A stretch of 64,000 nt of DNA from Clostridium acetobutylicum ATCC 824. GTDB lineage: Bacteria; Bacillota; Clostridia; Clostridiales; Clostridiaceae. The stretch's first letter is position 1, and the number at the start of each line of letters is the position of its first letter. The stretch is from assembly GCF_000008765.1 (NCBI RefSeq), contig NC_003030.1, forward strand, positions 2,142,001 to 2,206,000, written 5' to 3'. Of this stretch, positions 16,772-24,634 are shown piece after piece. The position numbers and the translations under genes are program-made. Below the pieces are notes generated by a model, which saw nothing but the letters and a program-made list of their open reading frames with translations, was not told the origin of the DNA and did not search any database.

Positions 16772-17479
16772 TTAAAGCGCTATATTTAATGTTAGATATT
16801 TTTTTGTAGACATCTTAGTTATTTTAGAAATATTTTTCACTTTCTGATCCTTAATCAGTATCTCCCGTATTATATATTTCTCTAACTGTGATAGCTTGTC
16901 CGCATTTTCTTTTAAAATAACATTTAAATCTATTTTTTCCTCCACTCTTTTGTAATTTACATCCTCATAAGCAAACTTGTCTTCCTCACTAACTTTTCCA
17001 TCAAAATACTTCTTCTCATCAAGATAAGCTACATTATTTAATTTACTAAGATGCATCATATCTGCATACTGTTCATAGCTCAATCCTATTCTTTCACATC
17101 CATACTTATAACATGTATCTTCTACTTTTAATTCTGAAGCTCTTCTCTTAAACTTAACTATTTTAGAAACCTGATGCTCTGGTATTTTAAAATAGCTATA
17201 TTTCTTTTTTATTTCCGAAATTAAAGTAAAATTAATCATACTATAAACATAGGTTGAAAACTTAACATTCTTATCTAAATCATATGAATTTATTGCCTTT
17301 ATTACAGCTATTATTCCTTCTTGCATAAGGTCCTCTAAAGATAAGCTTTTATTATTTAAGCAAAAGCCATTTGCAATTTTTTTTATATACTTCATACTAC
17401 TATCTATTAAAAAGCTCTTTGCATCTTTGCTTCCATCCTTTGCCCTTAATATTAAATCTTTTACTTCCTTATCTTCCAT
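16772..17479 (-). CDS. RNA polymerase sigma-70 family factor, 3' end probably frameshifted
   Basis: This 235-aa protein has a clear region 2: SLSLEDLMQEGIIAVIKAIN, then FSTYVYSMINFTLISEIKKK. A shorter region 4 begins near LSQLEKYIIREILIKDQ. The present ending (MSTKKYLTLNIAL) breaks the last helix. Adding one A to the A7 tract at 16799-16805 gives MSTKKISNIKYSALKKIQN.., a normal region 4.2 recognition helix, with a stop at 16740. The gene heads the secretion module and overlaps the upstream HTH gene by 11 bases. It probably directs transcription of the module or a competence/transfer-like regulon. Confidence 0.75.
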   Translation of the reverse strand: MEDKEVKDLILRAKDGSKDAKSFLIDSSMKYIKKIANGFCLNNKSLSLEDLMQEGIIAVIKAINSYDLDKNVKFSTYVYSMINFTLISEIKKKYSYFKIPEHQVSKIVKFKRRASELKVEDTCYKYGCERIGLSYEQYADMMHLSKLNNVAYLDEKKYFDGKVSEEDKFAYEDVNYKRVEEKIDLNVILKENADKLSQLEKYIIREILIKDQKVKNISKITKMSTKKYLTLNIAL

Positions 17480-18059
17480 GTAAATTTATTTTTGTTGGAA
17501 GATCATTAGGTTTACTTCCACAATTCTCAACAAATTCTAGGCTTTCATTCAGAGGATTATAGTTGTAATGATTAAGATTCATAATTATCATTCTTCTATT
17601 TGAAAGTTTAGTTCTTCTAGACATGCTTATAGCATTTTGTCTTTGAAGCATTAATAACACTTTCATTTCCTCTTCTTTATTTACACTTCTTTTTCTCCTT
17701 ATGGCTATTTTTTTTCTTTCTTTATTTATTTTTATGTTTTCCTCTTTTCTCCTCAACTTCTCATTTTTGTAATCTGAATCAGCTTTTATAGTCCTCGTTA
17801 CTAAAGCATTACTTATATTAAGTATATTGGCTATTTCTAAAACCTTCATATTTTTTTTATAAAACATTTCTCTTATTTTTTCTTGTCTTTCTTCTATTTT
17901 TGTTTTCTTGTTCTTTCTTCTAATTTTGCTTTCACTCTCATACCTTTCATTCTCTTTTAATATAGAGTATATATTTGTCCTACTTTTACCTAAAGTTTTT
18001 GCGATATTACTAACTGACATACCTTCATTAAAGTACATAAAAAGCACTTCATTCTTCAT
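17469..18059 (-). CDS. Double helix-turn-helix regulatory protein
   Basis: This 196-aa protein carries two HTH repeats of resolvase/Hin style. Residues about 1-32 contain MSVSNIAKTLGKSRTNIYSI, and residues about 62-92 contain MKVLEIANILNISNALVTRT. A very basic helix follows (95-140). The acidic tail mentions no known motif. The stop overlaps the sigma-factor gene by 11 bases, so the two are made together. The protein may control the sigma factor or bind the module's promoters. No partner domain such as a receiver is present. Confidence 0.65.
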   Translation of the reverse strand: MKNEVLFMYFNEGMSVSNIAKTLGKSRTNIYSILKENERYESESKIRRKNKKTKIEERQEKIREMFYKKNMKVLEIANILNISNALVTRTIKADSDYKNEKLRRKEENIKINKERKKIAIRRKRSVNKEEEMKVLLMLQRQNAISMSRRTKLSNRRMIIMNLNHYNYNPLNESLEFVENCGSKPNDLPTKINLHGR

Positions 18060-18234
18060 TCTTTATTCACCTCCTAAGCACCCCATTAGATTTACATTTG
18101 TAAATATTTTTGCTACAGATATTTTTTATAATTTTCACTTCAGACATATTTTACAATAAACATAACTTGATTTACTAATCACCTTTATTCCAACAATATA
18201 CCAGTTTTATGACATAAAAATTCAAGATATATAG
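18060..18234. other. Short intergenic gap upstream of the HTH/sigma pair
   Basis: The gap contains a GGAGGTGAATAAAG ribosome binding site for the HTH gene at its left end. No convincing promoter boxes, hairpins or frames were found in the rest. Confidence 0.4.
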
Positions 18235-18609
18235 TTAATTCTCCAAAAGCAAATTCTTTAGATGATCTATCACTTTTTTTCTTAATCTATAATAAGTTCT
18301 TTCTTTAATAAACATAGCATCTTGTATTTCAATAACACTAAAATTCTTTCTATATTTAAGCTCAATGTATTTTTGTTCATCCAATGTGAGATTTGTTATA
18401 ATTTGCTCTAAGTATTTATTCTTAAAATTTATTTCTGCTATTTTTCCTTTTATACCCTCAATTTCTTGTTCATGTTTAGTATCTCTAATAATATTTCTGT
18501 ATTGATTATAATAGCTCAATTTACTATTATAGGCTTGGACATTTATTTTATCCTCATAATATTCCTTTAAAACTTGCTCAACTTTTTTGTCTTCTAATGA
18601 TTTTCTCAT
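18235..18609 (-). CDS. ArpU/RinA-like regulator (sigma region 4-like)
   Basis: This 124-aa protein has an N-terminal coiled-coil-like half (residues 1-75). Its C-terminal helix-turn-helix resembles sigma region 4: LTLDEQKYIELKYRKNFSVI, then ERTYYRLRKKVIDHL. Such proteins regulate late genes in Gram-positive phages and integrative elements. It starts at ATG 18609 behind AGGGGATAT and stands divergently from the Xre-type gene at 18782. This is the usual regulatory fork of mobile elements. Its targets are unknown. Confidence 0.65.
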   Translation of the reverse strand: MRKSLEDKKVEQVLKEYYEDKINVQAYNSKLSYYNQYRNIIRDTKHEQEIEGIKGKIAEINFKNKYLEQIITNLTLDEQKYIELKYRKNFSVIEIQDAMFIKERTYYRLRKKVIDHLKNLLLEN

Positions 18610-18781
18610 TATATCCCCTCTTCCTTTTTTTATCTCATATTCCTTTTAATGTATGTAACTTATAATAAATATTATAATCATATTGTTTATTTTATGCAAC
18701 ACATTTTAAAATTTTTTTCATTGCTAATGTTATTTATGTTAAAATTTATATATAAAATAACTTACGGCAAGGAGACAAATT

Positions 18782-19192
18782 ATGGATAATAAGTTATCAA
18801 AAATACCAACGGAAACTTTTGGAGAATACATAAAAAGAATAAGAGAGCTTAGAGGCTATTCCCAAAGAAAACTTTCAACCTTAAGTGACTTAAGTAACAC
18901 AACAATTTGTAGAATAGAAAAAGGTTCTGAAAATGGGATTGAAAACCCAGATGCAGAAACCGTTGTTAAATTAGCCGAAGGTCTAAAGTTAGAGAAAAAA
19001 GCGCTTTTAATTGCAGCAGGATATCTGGATAATGAAAATGTAGAGGAAACAACTGACTTAAAAGAATGTATAAGAATTGCCCTGCAAAAATTGGGGTGGA
19101 TAAACTCCTACAATGATATAAATGAAGAAACCATTACTTACGTAGAATTTTTGTTAAAAAAGTATGGAAACAAATATAAACAAATTCCTTAA
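18782..19192 (+). CDS. Xre-family transcriptional repressor
   Basis: This 136-aa protein has an N-terminal HTH of the cro/C1 type (residues about 12-70), including YIKRIRELRGYSQRKLSTLS, the turn, and TTICRIEKGSENG. A short C-terminal part (75-136) is of the kind seen in element-encoded repressors. The start ATG has an AAGGAGA site. It is transcribed away from the module at 8270-18609 and probably represses the divergent promoter in the 172-bp gap, where TTATAATAAATATTATAA near 18658-18675 is a candidate operator. Its stop codon lies in a terminator stem. Confidence 0.75.
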   Translation: MDNKLSKIPTETFGEYIKRIRELRGYSQRKLSTLSDLSNTTICRIEKGSENGIENPDAETVVKLAEGLKLEKKALLIAAGYLDNENVEETTDLKECIRIALQKLGWINSYNDINEETITYVEFLLKKYGNKYKQIP

Positions 19193-19212
19193 AACAACAT
19201 TAAGGAATTTGT
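19180..19212 (+). terminator. Terminator of the Xre-type gene (convergent)
   Basis: A perfect 12-bp stem (ACAAATTCCTTA / TAAGGAATTTGT) with a nine-base loop spans the stop codon. T-rich sequence follows on the plus strand. It lies between convergent genes and may serve both. Confidence 0.75.
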
Positions 19213-19219
19213 TTAATTA

Positions 19220-19632
19220 TTACTTTATATTTCTTACATACTCTATAACTCTCCTCTCCCTTTCATTTCCCAAATCTGAAAGTTCAATCAAACTGGAACT
19301 CAATTCAGGGTTAGTAACTAAAATACTTTGTATTATCCTATCTTCCATGTAGTCACATTTTAGGATAAAATTTTTAAAATCTATCCAATTCAATTTTTCT
19401 AAAAGATTGTTCAAATTTTTATATTCAGAAAAACTTCTACTATCCTCAATTCTGTTTGCAATTTTTTCTTCTAAAATACCAAAAATATATTCTTCTACAT
19501 ACTCTCCTTTAAATACTAACTCTTCAATGTAATCTACCAAATTTCCTATTTCATTATTGTTAATAACACCTATAGCTTTCTGAATCTCTTCTTTACTATT
19601 TGAAAACAAAAAATTAAATTTTTTTTTGACAT
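19220..19632 (-). pseudogene. Unknown helical protein; start and body in different frames
   Basis: The main frame (19220-19609, 129 aa) begins at a TTG without a ribosome binding site. An ATG at 19632 has a perfect AAAGGAATG site but is out of frame. Adding one A to the A9 tract at 19619-19627 joins them as MSKKKFNFLFSNSKEEIQKA... The body is acidic and helical, with repeated hydrophobic spacing (NLVDYIEELVF, NLLEKLNWIDFKN), a little like HEAT-type repeats. No family is recognised. It could be translated from the TTG, be phase-variable, or be a sequencing artefact. Confidence 0.5.
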
Positions 19633-19737
19633 AATATCATTCCTTTCTTCTGTATTTTCCATACATTTTCATAATATCATTTACAGCATCAATTTATCGT
19701 CTTTTTTATGACAATTAGCAATCACGTATATGACAAA

Positions 19738-19771
19738 AATACAGTTGTTAGTATTATAATTCAACTGTATT
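19738..19771 (-). terminator. Terminator of the first D,D-carboxypeptidase gene
   Basis: A 10-bp stem (AATACAGTTG / CAACTGTATT) is followed on the minus strand by TTTTTG. It starts 12 bases after the stop codon at 19783. Confidence 0.75.
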
Positions 19772-19782
19772 TTTAGTGACTT

Positions 19783-20838
19783 TTATTTAGTTATAAAACT
19801 GCCCAATAAATAATTTTTATATATACACTGATTATCACAATATATTTCAATTCTTCCTATCATATTATTATTTAAAATTGGACTCTTTATATCCTTAGAT
19901 ACTATTACCTTTTTCGAATAAATCTTGTTCTTACTGCACGGAATATATATATCACTAGGTGCTAAAAGCTTAACTTTTCCTCCCCCGTTTAAAACATTGC
20001 CGCTGTAAACTACATCTCCCTTTGATACCATTTTCTTGTATTCATAATTTTTCTTAACATATTCGTACATTCGTTTGGTCTCTTTCCATCTAGGGGTACA
20101 ATTTAATACTACAAATATAACATCATGACCATTCATTTTTACAGAACTAACTAAACACTTTCCTGCATTACCTGTGTATCCTGTTTTTACTCCGTCAGCA
20201 CCAGGTATTTGATATAATATTTTGTTTATATTATGATAACTTCTTGTAAAACCATATTGTCCTGAACCCACATCCTTTGAACTTACAATATCATTAAAAA
20301 CCTTGTTTTCCTTTGCAACAGAAGTTATGAAAGCAAGATCATATGCTGTACAATAATGTAAATCTTTATCCAAACCATGCGGTGTCTGAAAGTGACTATT
20401 AAACGCTCCTATTTTATAAGCATATTCATTCATCAAATCAGCAAATTTCTCCGTGTTACCTGCTATACCCTCTGCAATACAAATAGCTGCATCGTTACCA
20501 GAACGAAGCATTAGTCCGTATAAAAGCTCTCTTAATGTTATCTCTTCCCCTGCCTTGTATCCAACTTTAGATCCCCTTATAGAGGCTGCTTTTTTAGATA
20601 TAGTAAATTTCTTATCTAAGTTCCCATATTTAATTGCCACTAAAGATGTCATTATTTTAGTGGTACTTGCCATTGGAACTATCATATCTGCATTCTTTTC
20701 ATATAATATCATCTTGGTGTTGCTATCTATAGCTATAGCACATCTAGCATTTAAGTTAAGCTTATCTGCCTTAGCAAAAGTAGCCGGTGTAAGAATACAT
20801 ACAATTAGTGCCAAAACTATACTTCTGTAAATTTTCAT
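19783..20838 (-). CDS. D-alanyl-D-alanine carboxypeptidase (penicillin-binding protein 5/DacF family)
   Basis: The 351-aa protein trims the terminal D-Ala from peptidoglycan stem peptides outside the membrane. Start ATG 20838 is preferred because AAGGTGATTTGC lies before it; a GTG three codons up overlaps that site. A signal peptide covers residues 1-25. Active-site motifs are STTK (MASTTKIMTSL), SGN (RSGNDAAIC) and KTG (GVKTGYTGNAGK). The C-terminal 80 residues form the usual beta-rich stalk. It is divergent from the next gene pair. A second member of the family lies at 24635, so this is a duplicated function. Confidence 0.88.
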   Translation of the reverse strand: MKIYRSIVLALIVCILTPATFAKADKLNLNARCAIAIDSNTKMILYEKNADMIVPMASTTKIMTSLVAIKYGNLDKKFTISKKAASIRGSKVGYKAGEEITLRELLYGLMLRSGNDAAICIAEGIAGNTEKFADLMNEYAYKIGAFNSHFQTPHGLDKDLHYCTAYDLAFITSVAKENKVFNDIVSSKDVGSGQYGFTRSYHNINKILYQIPGADGVKTGYTGNAGKCLVSSVKMNGHDVIFVVLNCTPRWKETKRMYEYVKKNYEYKKMVSKGDVVYSGNVLNGGGKVKLLAPSDIYIPCSKNKIYSKKVIVSKDIKSPILNNNMIGRIEIYCDNQCIYKNYLLGSFITK

Positions 20839-20970
20839 GCAAATCACCTTACTTCATTTTTATTTCGTACTCAATTATTTTGTCTATTTTTCAAATTAAA
20901 TATTCTCATTATTATAAAAAGCATATATGTGGATAAAATATATAATATTATCCTTATGTGGAGGTTTATT

Positions 20971-21498
20971 ATGTACTTGATAATTATAGTTATAATTGTT
21001 TTAATAACCCTAATTCCCATTCCAATAAAAGTATACCTGCTTTATTTTGATGGGAAATATTCAGTTTTCATTTATGGTAAAAAATTAAAATTCACAGTAA
21101 GAAGAACTGAAAAAAAAATCGAATATAATTTCAATACACTAAAATACATTTCTAAACATAGACATAAGTTTCTTAAATACTCTTCAAAAATCAAATTAAC
21201 TATTGGACTTGGATTAGAGGATGCCGCACATACTGCACTTTCATTCGGAATAGTAAATTCTCTTGGTGCTGCTTTTTATAATTTATTAAATGTATTTTTT
21301 AATGTCAGGGATTATAACTATAAGGTAATTCCATTCTTTAAAAAAAACATATTCAAAATCGAATTTGAAAGTATATTTTGGATAAGTATAGCAAAAACTA
21401 TATATAACCTATTTATTCTAATTTTTGTATTAATGAAATTACGTATGAAGATACTAATTAGAAAAATTAAAAATAAAGGAAGTGTTCACTATGGATAA
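20971..21498 (+). CDS. DUF2953-type membrane protein
   Basis: The start is ATG 20971, giving 175 aa, since GTGGAGG stands seven bases before it; earlier in-frame codons lack a site. An N-terminal membrane helix (residues 2-22) is followed by a beta-rich domain containing GLGLEDAAHTALSFGIVNS and YKVIPFFKKN. A second hydrophobic stretch sits near the C-terminus. This is the plan of the DUF2953 family that accompanies ytfJ in sporeformers. The final eight bases overlap ytfJ. The function is unknown; a sporulation role is inferred from the pairing. Confidence 0.75.
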   Translation: MYLIIIVIIVLITLIPIPIKVYLLYFDGKYSVFIYGKKLKFTVRRTEKKIEYNFNTLKYISKHRHKFLKYSSKIKLTIGLGLEDAAHTALSFGIVNSLGAAFYNLLNVFFNVRDYNYKVIPFFKKNIFKIEFESIFWISIAKTIYNLFILIFVLMKLRMKILIRKIKNKGSVHYG

Positions 21499-21967
21499 TA
21501 ATCCAATTGAAAATTTCATGAGAACCACTATGGAAAATATAAAAGGAATGATAGATGTAAATACCATAGTAGGTGAACCTATAAAAAATACTGATGGTAG
21601 TTTAATAATTCCTATTTCAAAGGTATCTTTTGGTTTCGCATCAGGAGGAAGCGAATTTAAAAGCCAAGAAGATTCCCAAGAAAATAAAAAAATCTATCCT
21701 TTTGGCGGAGGTGCAGGAGCAGGAGTTTCTTTAAAACCTATAGCTTTCTTAGTAATAAAAGATGATTCAGTAAGATTGCTACCTCTTAATGCAGAAAACA
21801 CTTACGAAAAAGTAGTTGATATGATACCACAACTTATAGAAATGTGTAAGGGATTTTCACACAAATCAAAAAAAGAAAAGTGCTGTAATGATGATAAGAA
21901 AAAAGATTCAAATTCAACTAATGGTAATACAGATAATGCAAATCAAAACTCTCAACAGCAAAGTTAG
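21491..21967 (+). CDS. ytfJ: Sporulation protein YtfJ/GerW family
   Basis: The 158-aa protein belongs to the GerW family, needed for some germinant responses of spores in Bacillus. Start ATG 21491 follows AAGGAAGTG with eight bases of spacing; a GTG nine bases upstream is less likely. The N-terminus has the family pattern MIDVNTIVGEPIKNTDGSLI, with ISKVSFGFASGGSEF after it. A glycine-rich block (FGGGAGAGVSLKPIAFL) follows, and an asparagine/serine-rich tail ends the protein. It is coupled to the DUF2953 gene by an 8-base overlap. Confidence 0.9.
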   Translation: MDNNPIENFMRTTMENIKGMIDVNTIVGEPIKNTDGSLIIPISKVSFGFASGGSEFKSQEDSQENKKIYPFGGGAGAGVSLKPIAFLVIKDDSVRLLPLNAENTYEKVVDMIPQLIEMCKGFSHKSKKEKCCNDDKKKDSNSTNGNTDNANQNSQQQS

Positions 21968-21976
21968 AGTATAAAA

Positions 21977-22014
21977 AATAAAGGTTGAGCCTATTCTAAG
22001 CTTCAACCTTTATT
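21977..22014 (+). terminator. Bidirectional terminator between ytfJ and scpB
   Basis: The stem AATAAAGGTTGAGC pairs with GCTTCAACCTTTATT, with one bulged base. A-rich sequence precedes it and T-rich sequence follows, so it can serve both convergent genes. Confidence 0.75.
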
Positions 22015-22053
22015 TTCATATTAAGTAAATGCATTAATAAAAGAATATAAATA

Positions 22054-22668
22054 TTATTCCGTACCTTCTTTTACCTCTTCATCAACTGCAACTTCATCTA
22101 ACTCACTTGCAATTTGCTCCATAGGAGGAAGTTCATCTATATTACCCAAATTAAAGTTTTTCAAAAATTCATCTGTTGTTTCATACAATATTGGTCTTCC
22201 TGGAACATCTAATCTTCCACACTCTTGTATCAGTTTTTTTTCTTGAAGAGTTAAAATTGCCCTATCACTTTTAACTCCTCTAATTTCATCCACATCTATT
22301 CTTGTTATTGGCTGCTTATAAGCTATGATTGCAAGTGTTTCAAGAGCAGCTTGAGAAAGTGCTTGTCTAGTATTTGTTTTTAACAATTTTCTAACGTAAT
22401 CACTATTTTCATTTTTGGTAACTAATTGATATGAATCATTAATATTTATTAACTTTACTCCTCTACAGTTATCATTATATTTAAGCATCATGTTATTCAA
22501 TACTTCCTGAGCTCTCTTTGTTGTGCATTCAAGTATAGCCGATATCTGTTTTAACTTAAGAGGTTCTCCGCTTACAAATAATAATGATTCTATTATTGAC
22601 TCATGAAGTTCTTTCTTTGAAATTTCATCCATTTCAAGCTGACTTTCATTTATTTTATTCAACTGCAC
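22054..22668 (-). CDS. scpB: Segregation and condensation protein B
   Basis: The 204-aa protein is the winged-helix kleisin-associated subunit of SMC-ScpAB condensin, acting on the nucleoid in chromosome segregation. Two winged-helix domains are visible. The first is in ESIIESLLFVSGEPLKLKQI. The second has the highly conserved ALETLAIIAYKQPITRIDVD and GRPILYETTDEFLKNFNL. The acidic tail is typical. It overlaps scpA by 14 bases, and the operon order cca-scpA-scpB implies cotranscription. Confidence 0.93.
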   Translation of the reverse strand: MQLNKINESQLEMDEISKKELHESIIESLLFVSGEPLKLKQISAILECTTKRAQEVLNNMMLKYNDNCRGVKLININDSYQLVTKNENSDYVRKLLKTNTRQALSQAALETLAIIAYKQPITRIDVDEIRGVKSDRAILTLQEKKLIQECGRLDVPGRPILYETTDEFLKNFNLGNIDELPPMEQIASELDEVAVDEEVKEGTE

Positions 22669-23404
22669 TCACCCTCTCTATGTATATATCTTTAAAGTTA
22701 TTTGACTGGTATACCTTTATATCCTTAAGCTTTATAAGCTCTAAAAGTGCTAAAAAAGTTACAACTACTTCTATTTTATTTGAACATTTATTTATTATAT
22801 TTGAAAAATAGATTTCTTTATTTGATTTTATAATCTCACTTATCTCATCCATTTTATCTTCAATTTTATAAATATCAGGAGCTATTTTATCTGGAAGACT
22901 ATTATTTGTATTTATTCTGCTTCTATACATTTCCATAAGCTTCTCAAATAGCTTGTACATATCTAAAAGTGTAATATCTTTGAGGATATCCTTATTATCA
23001 GCATCCTCTGTCCTATCATCTATTATTTCAGGTTTTTTTGAAAATACTTCTCCATAATCGAGCTCTCTATTCTTTAAAAAATCTGCTGCCAATTTGAATT
23101 TTTTATACTCAACCAGTTTCGAAACCAGTTCCTTAGTTGGATCACTTTCTTCCTTTTCTTCCTCCTCCTCTTTTGTTTTAGGGAGAAGATATTTAGACTT
23201 TATTTCTATTAAAGTAGCAGCCATAACTATAAATTCAGAAGTTATTTCAAGATCCATTTCCTTCATTTCATTTAAGTACTGTATATACTGGTTAGTTATA
23301 TCGAATATCTTTATATCATAAATATCCATTTTGTTTTTTCTTATTAAATGCAGAAGAAGATCAAAAGGCCCTTGAAAATTATCTATATTTATGTTCAATG
23401 TCAT
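22655..23404 (-). CDS. scpA: Segregation and condensation protein A (kleisin)
   Basis: The 249-aa kleisin links the SMC heads. Start ATG 23404 is chosen because GGGAGAG precedes it and the conserved N-terminus NIDNFQGPFDLLLHLIRKNK begins right there. An upstream extension of 12 codons has no site. The middle is acidic (KEEEEEKEESDP) and the C-terminus forms a winged helix (VVTFLALLELIKLKDIKVYQ). It overlaps the upstream cca gene by 26 bases and scpB by 14. Confidence 0.92.
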   Translation of the reverse strand: MTLNINIDNFQGPFDLLLHLIRKNKMDIYDIKIFDITNQYIQYLNEMKEMDLEITSEFIVMAATLIEIKSKYLLPKTKEEEEEKEESDPTKELVSKLVEYKKFKLAADFLKNRELDYGEVFSKKPEIIDDRTEDADNKDILKDITLLDMYKLFEKLMEMYRSRINTNNSLPDKIAPDIYKIEDKMDEISEIIKSNKEIYFSNIINKCSNKIEVVVTFLALLELIKLKDIKVYQSNNFKDIYIERVSAVE

Positions 23405-24560
23405 ATAAAATCTCTCCCATATTTTTTGTTGAATAATCAAAATTCATAAGCATATTTACATTCCTTTTTAAAATGCCTTCTTTTATTAACCCTACTATTT
23501 TTCCATCTCTTTCTATTAAATTCTTTATCTCTTTTCCACTTATTACAGTTTTAAAGTTAAGAATATTTTTCGTATAATTATAAACTTTATATTTCAATTC
23601 CTTATTCCAAGAGAATAAAACAAGCTCATATTTTGTCATGCCATTGAAAACCTTATATATATCATAATTTCTCTTGGAGTTTAAAAGTTTATGCTCCAAT
23701 TCTTTTCTTCCTACTATAAACTTTCTTATTGGGTTCAAAAGTTCCTTTTTCAGAAAAGAATTTTCCACAAGAGCCCTATTTAATATTTTATCCCTAGAAC
23801 AATAGACCATATTTAAAAAATTAATATTCTGCTCTGAGAATTGTATGCTGTCTCCTAACATATCACAATCTAAATCTATAATTCCATACATGCAGCATTT
23901 TTTTAACATTTGAATCCATTTATCCTCACCGCAAATTAAATATAGCTCCTTTATGTATCTTTCGAAACTTATTGTATTAAATATATTATTTCCAATAAGG
24001 CTATTAAAAACAAAGTCATCTTCAATTTCGAATCCATATCTTATGCTGTATTTAATGGCCCTAAATATTCTAGTACAATCCTCACTATAGGAGTTTTTAT
24101 GAATAGATTTTATAACCTTATTATTTATATCATCAATTCCACCATAAAAATCTATAATTCTCTCATCTACAATATCATAAGCTAAAGCATTGACGGTAAA
24201 ATCTCTTCTGTAAATATCATCTTTTATAGATGAAGGTTCAACAATTGGGAGCATGCCATCTTTTAAATATGTCTCTTTTCTACATCTGATTAAATCAACA
24301 CTAACTCCATTGTTAAAATATATGGTTGAAGTTTGAAACTTTTCATAATAAACATAATCCTTTAAAGATTTTAATTCCTTTATTATAATTAACGGATCTC
24401 CTTCAACACACACATCAATGTCCTTGCTTTTCACATTTAATATGGAATCTCTAACTGCACCGCCAATTATATAAGCCTTAATTTTTTTTTCTTTACATGC
24501 CCTTTTTATATCTTTTAAAACATTTATTTGACCTTCATTAAAGATTCTATACATATCCAA
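23379..24560 (-). CDS. cca: tRNA nucleotidyltransferase (CCA-adding enzyme family)
   Basis: The 393-aa class II nucleotidyltransferase adds or repairs the 3' CCA end of tRNAs, or is a poly(A) polymerase-like relative. The head domain shows IIGGAVRDSILN, the metal-binding DIDVCVEGDP, RRDFTVNALAYD and the DFYGGIDDI region. The neck has RIFRAIKYSIRYGF. The C-terminal part is shorter and more divergent than in E. coli. TTG 24560 and ATG 24554 are both possible starts; an AAAGGG site favours the TTG by spacing. It is followed by scpA with a 26-base overlap. Confidence 0.85.
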   Translation of the reverse strand: MDMYRIFNEGQINVLKDIKRACKEKKIKAYIIGGAVRDSILNVKSKDIDVCVEGDPLIIIKELKSLKDYVYYEKFQTSTIYFNNGVSVDLIRCRKETYLKDGMLPIVEPSSIKDDIYRRDFTVNALAYDIVDERIIDFYGGIDDINNKVIKSIHKNSYSEDCTRIFRAIKYSIRYGFEIEDDFVFNSLIGNNIFNTISFERYIKELYLICGEDKWIQMLKKCCMYGIIDLDCDMLGDSIQFSEQNINFLNMVYCSRDKILNRALVENSFLKKELLNPIRKFIVGRKELEHKLLNSKRNYDIYKVFNGMTKYELVLFSWNKELKYKVYNYTKNILNFKTVISGKEIKNLIERDGKIVGLIKEGILKRNVNMLMNFDYSTKNMGEILYDIEHKYR

Positions 24561-24581
24561 TAAAATGCATCCCTTTACCTA

Positions 24582-24627
24582 TAAAATAAACTGTAAAGCC
24601 ATTAAAACAGTTTTACAGTTTATTTTA
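24582..24627 (-). terminator. Terminator of dacF
   Basis: A perfect 16-bp stem (TAAAATAAACTGTAAA and its complement) with a 14-base loop lies just after the dacF stop. T-rich ends occur on both sides of the hairpin. It separates dacF from the cca-scpAB unit. Confidence 0.8.
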
Positions 24628-24634
24628 TCATAAT

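Noticed and set aside
8270-18609. Prophage
   Set aside because: The regulators resemble phage ones, but no capsid, portal, terminase or tail genes occur; the structural genes are of type IV secretion.
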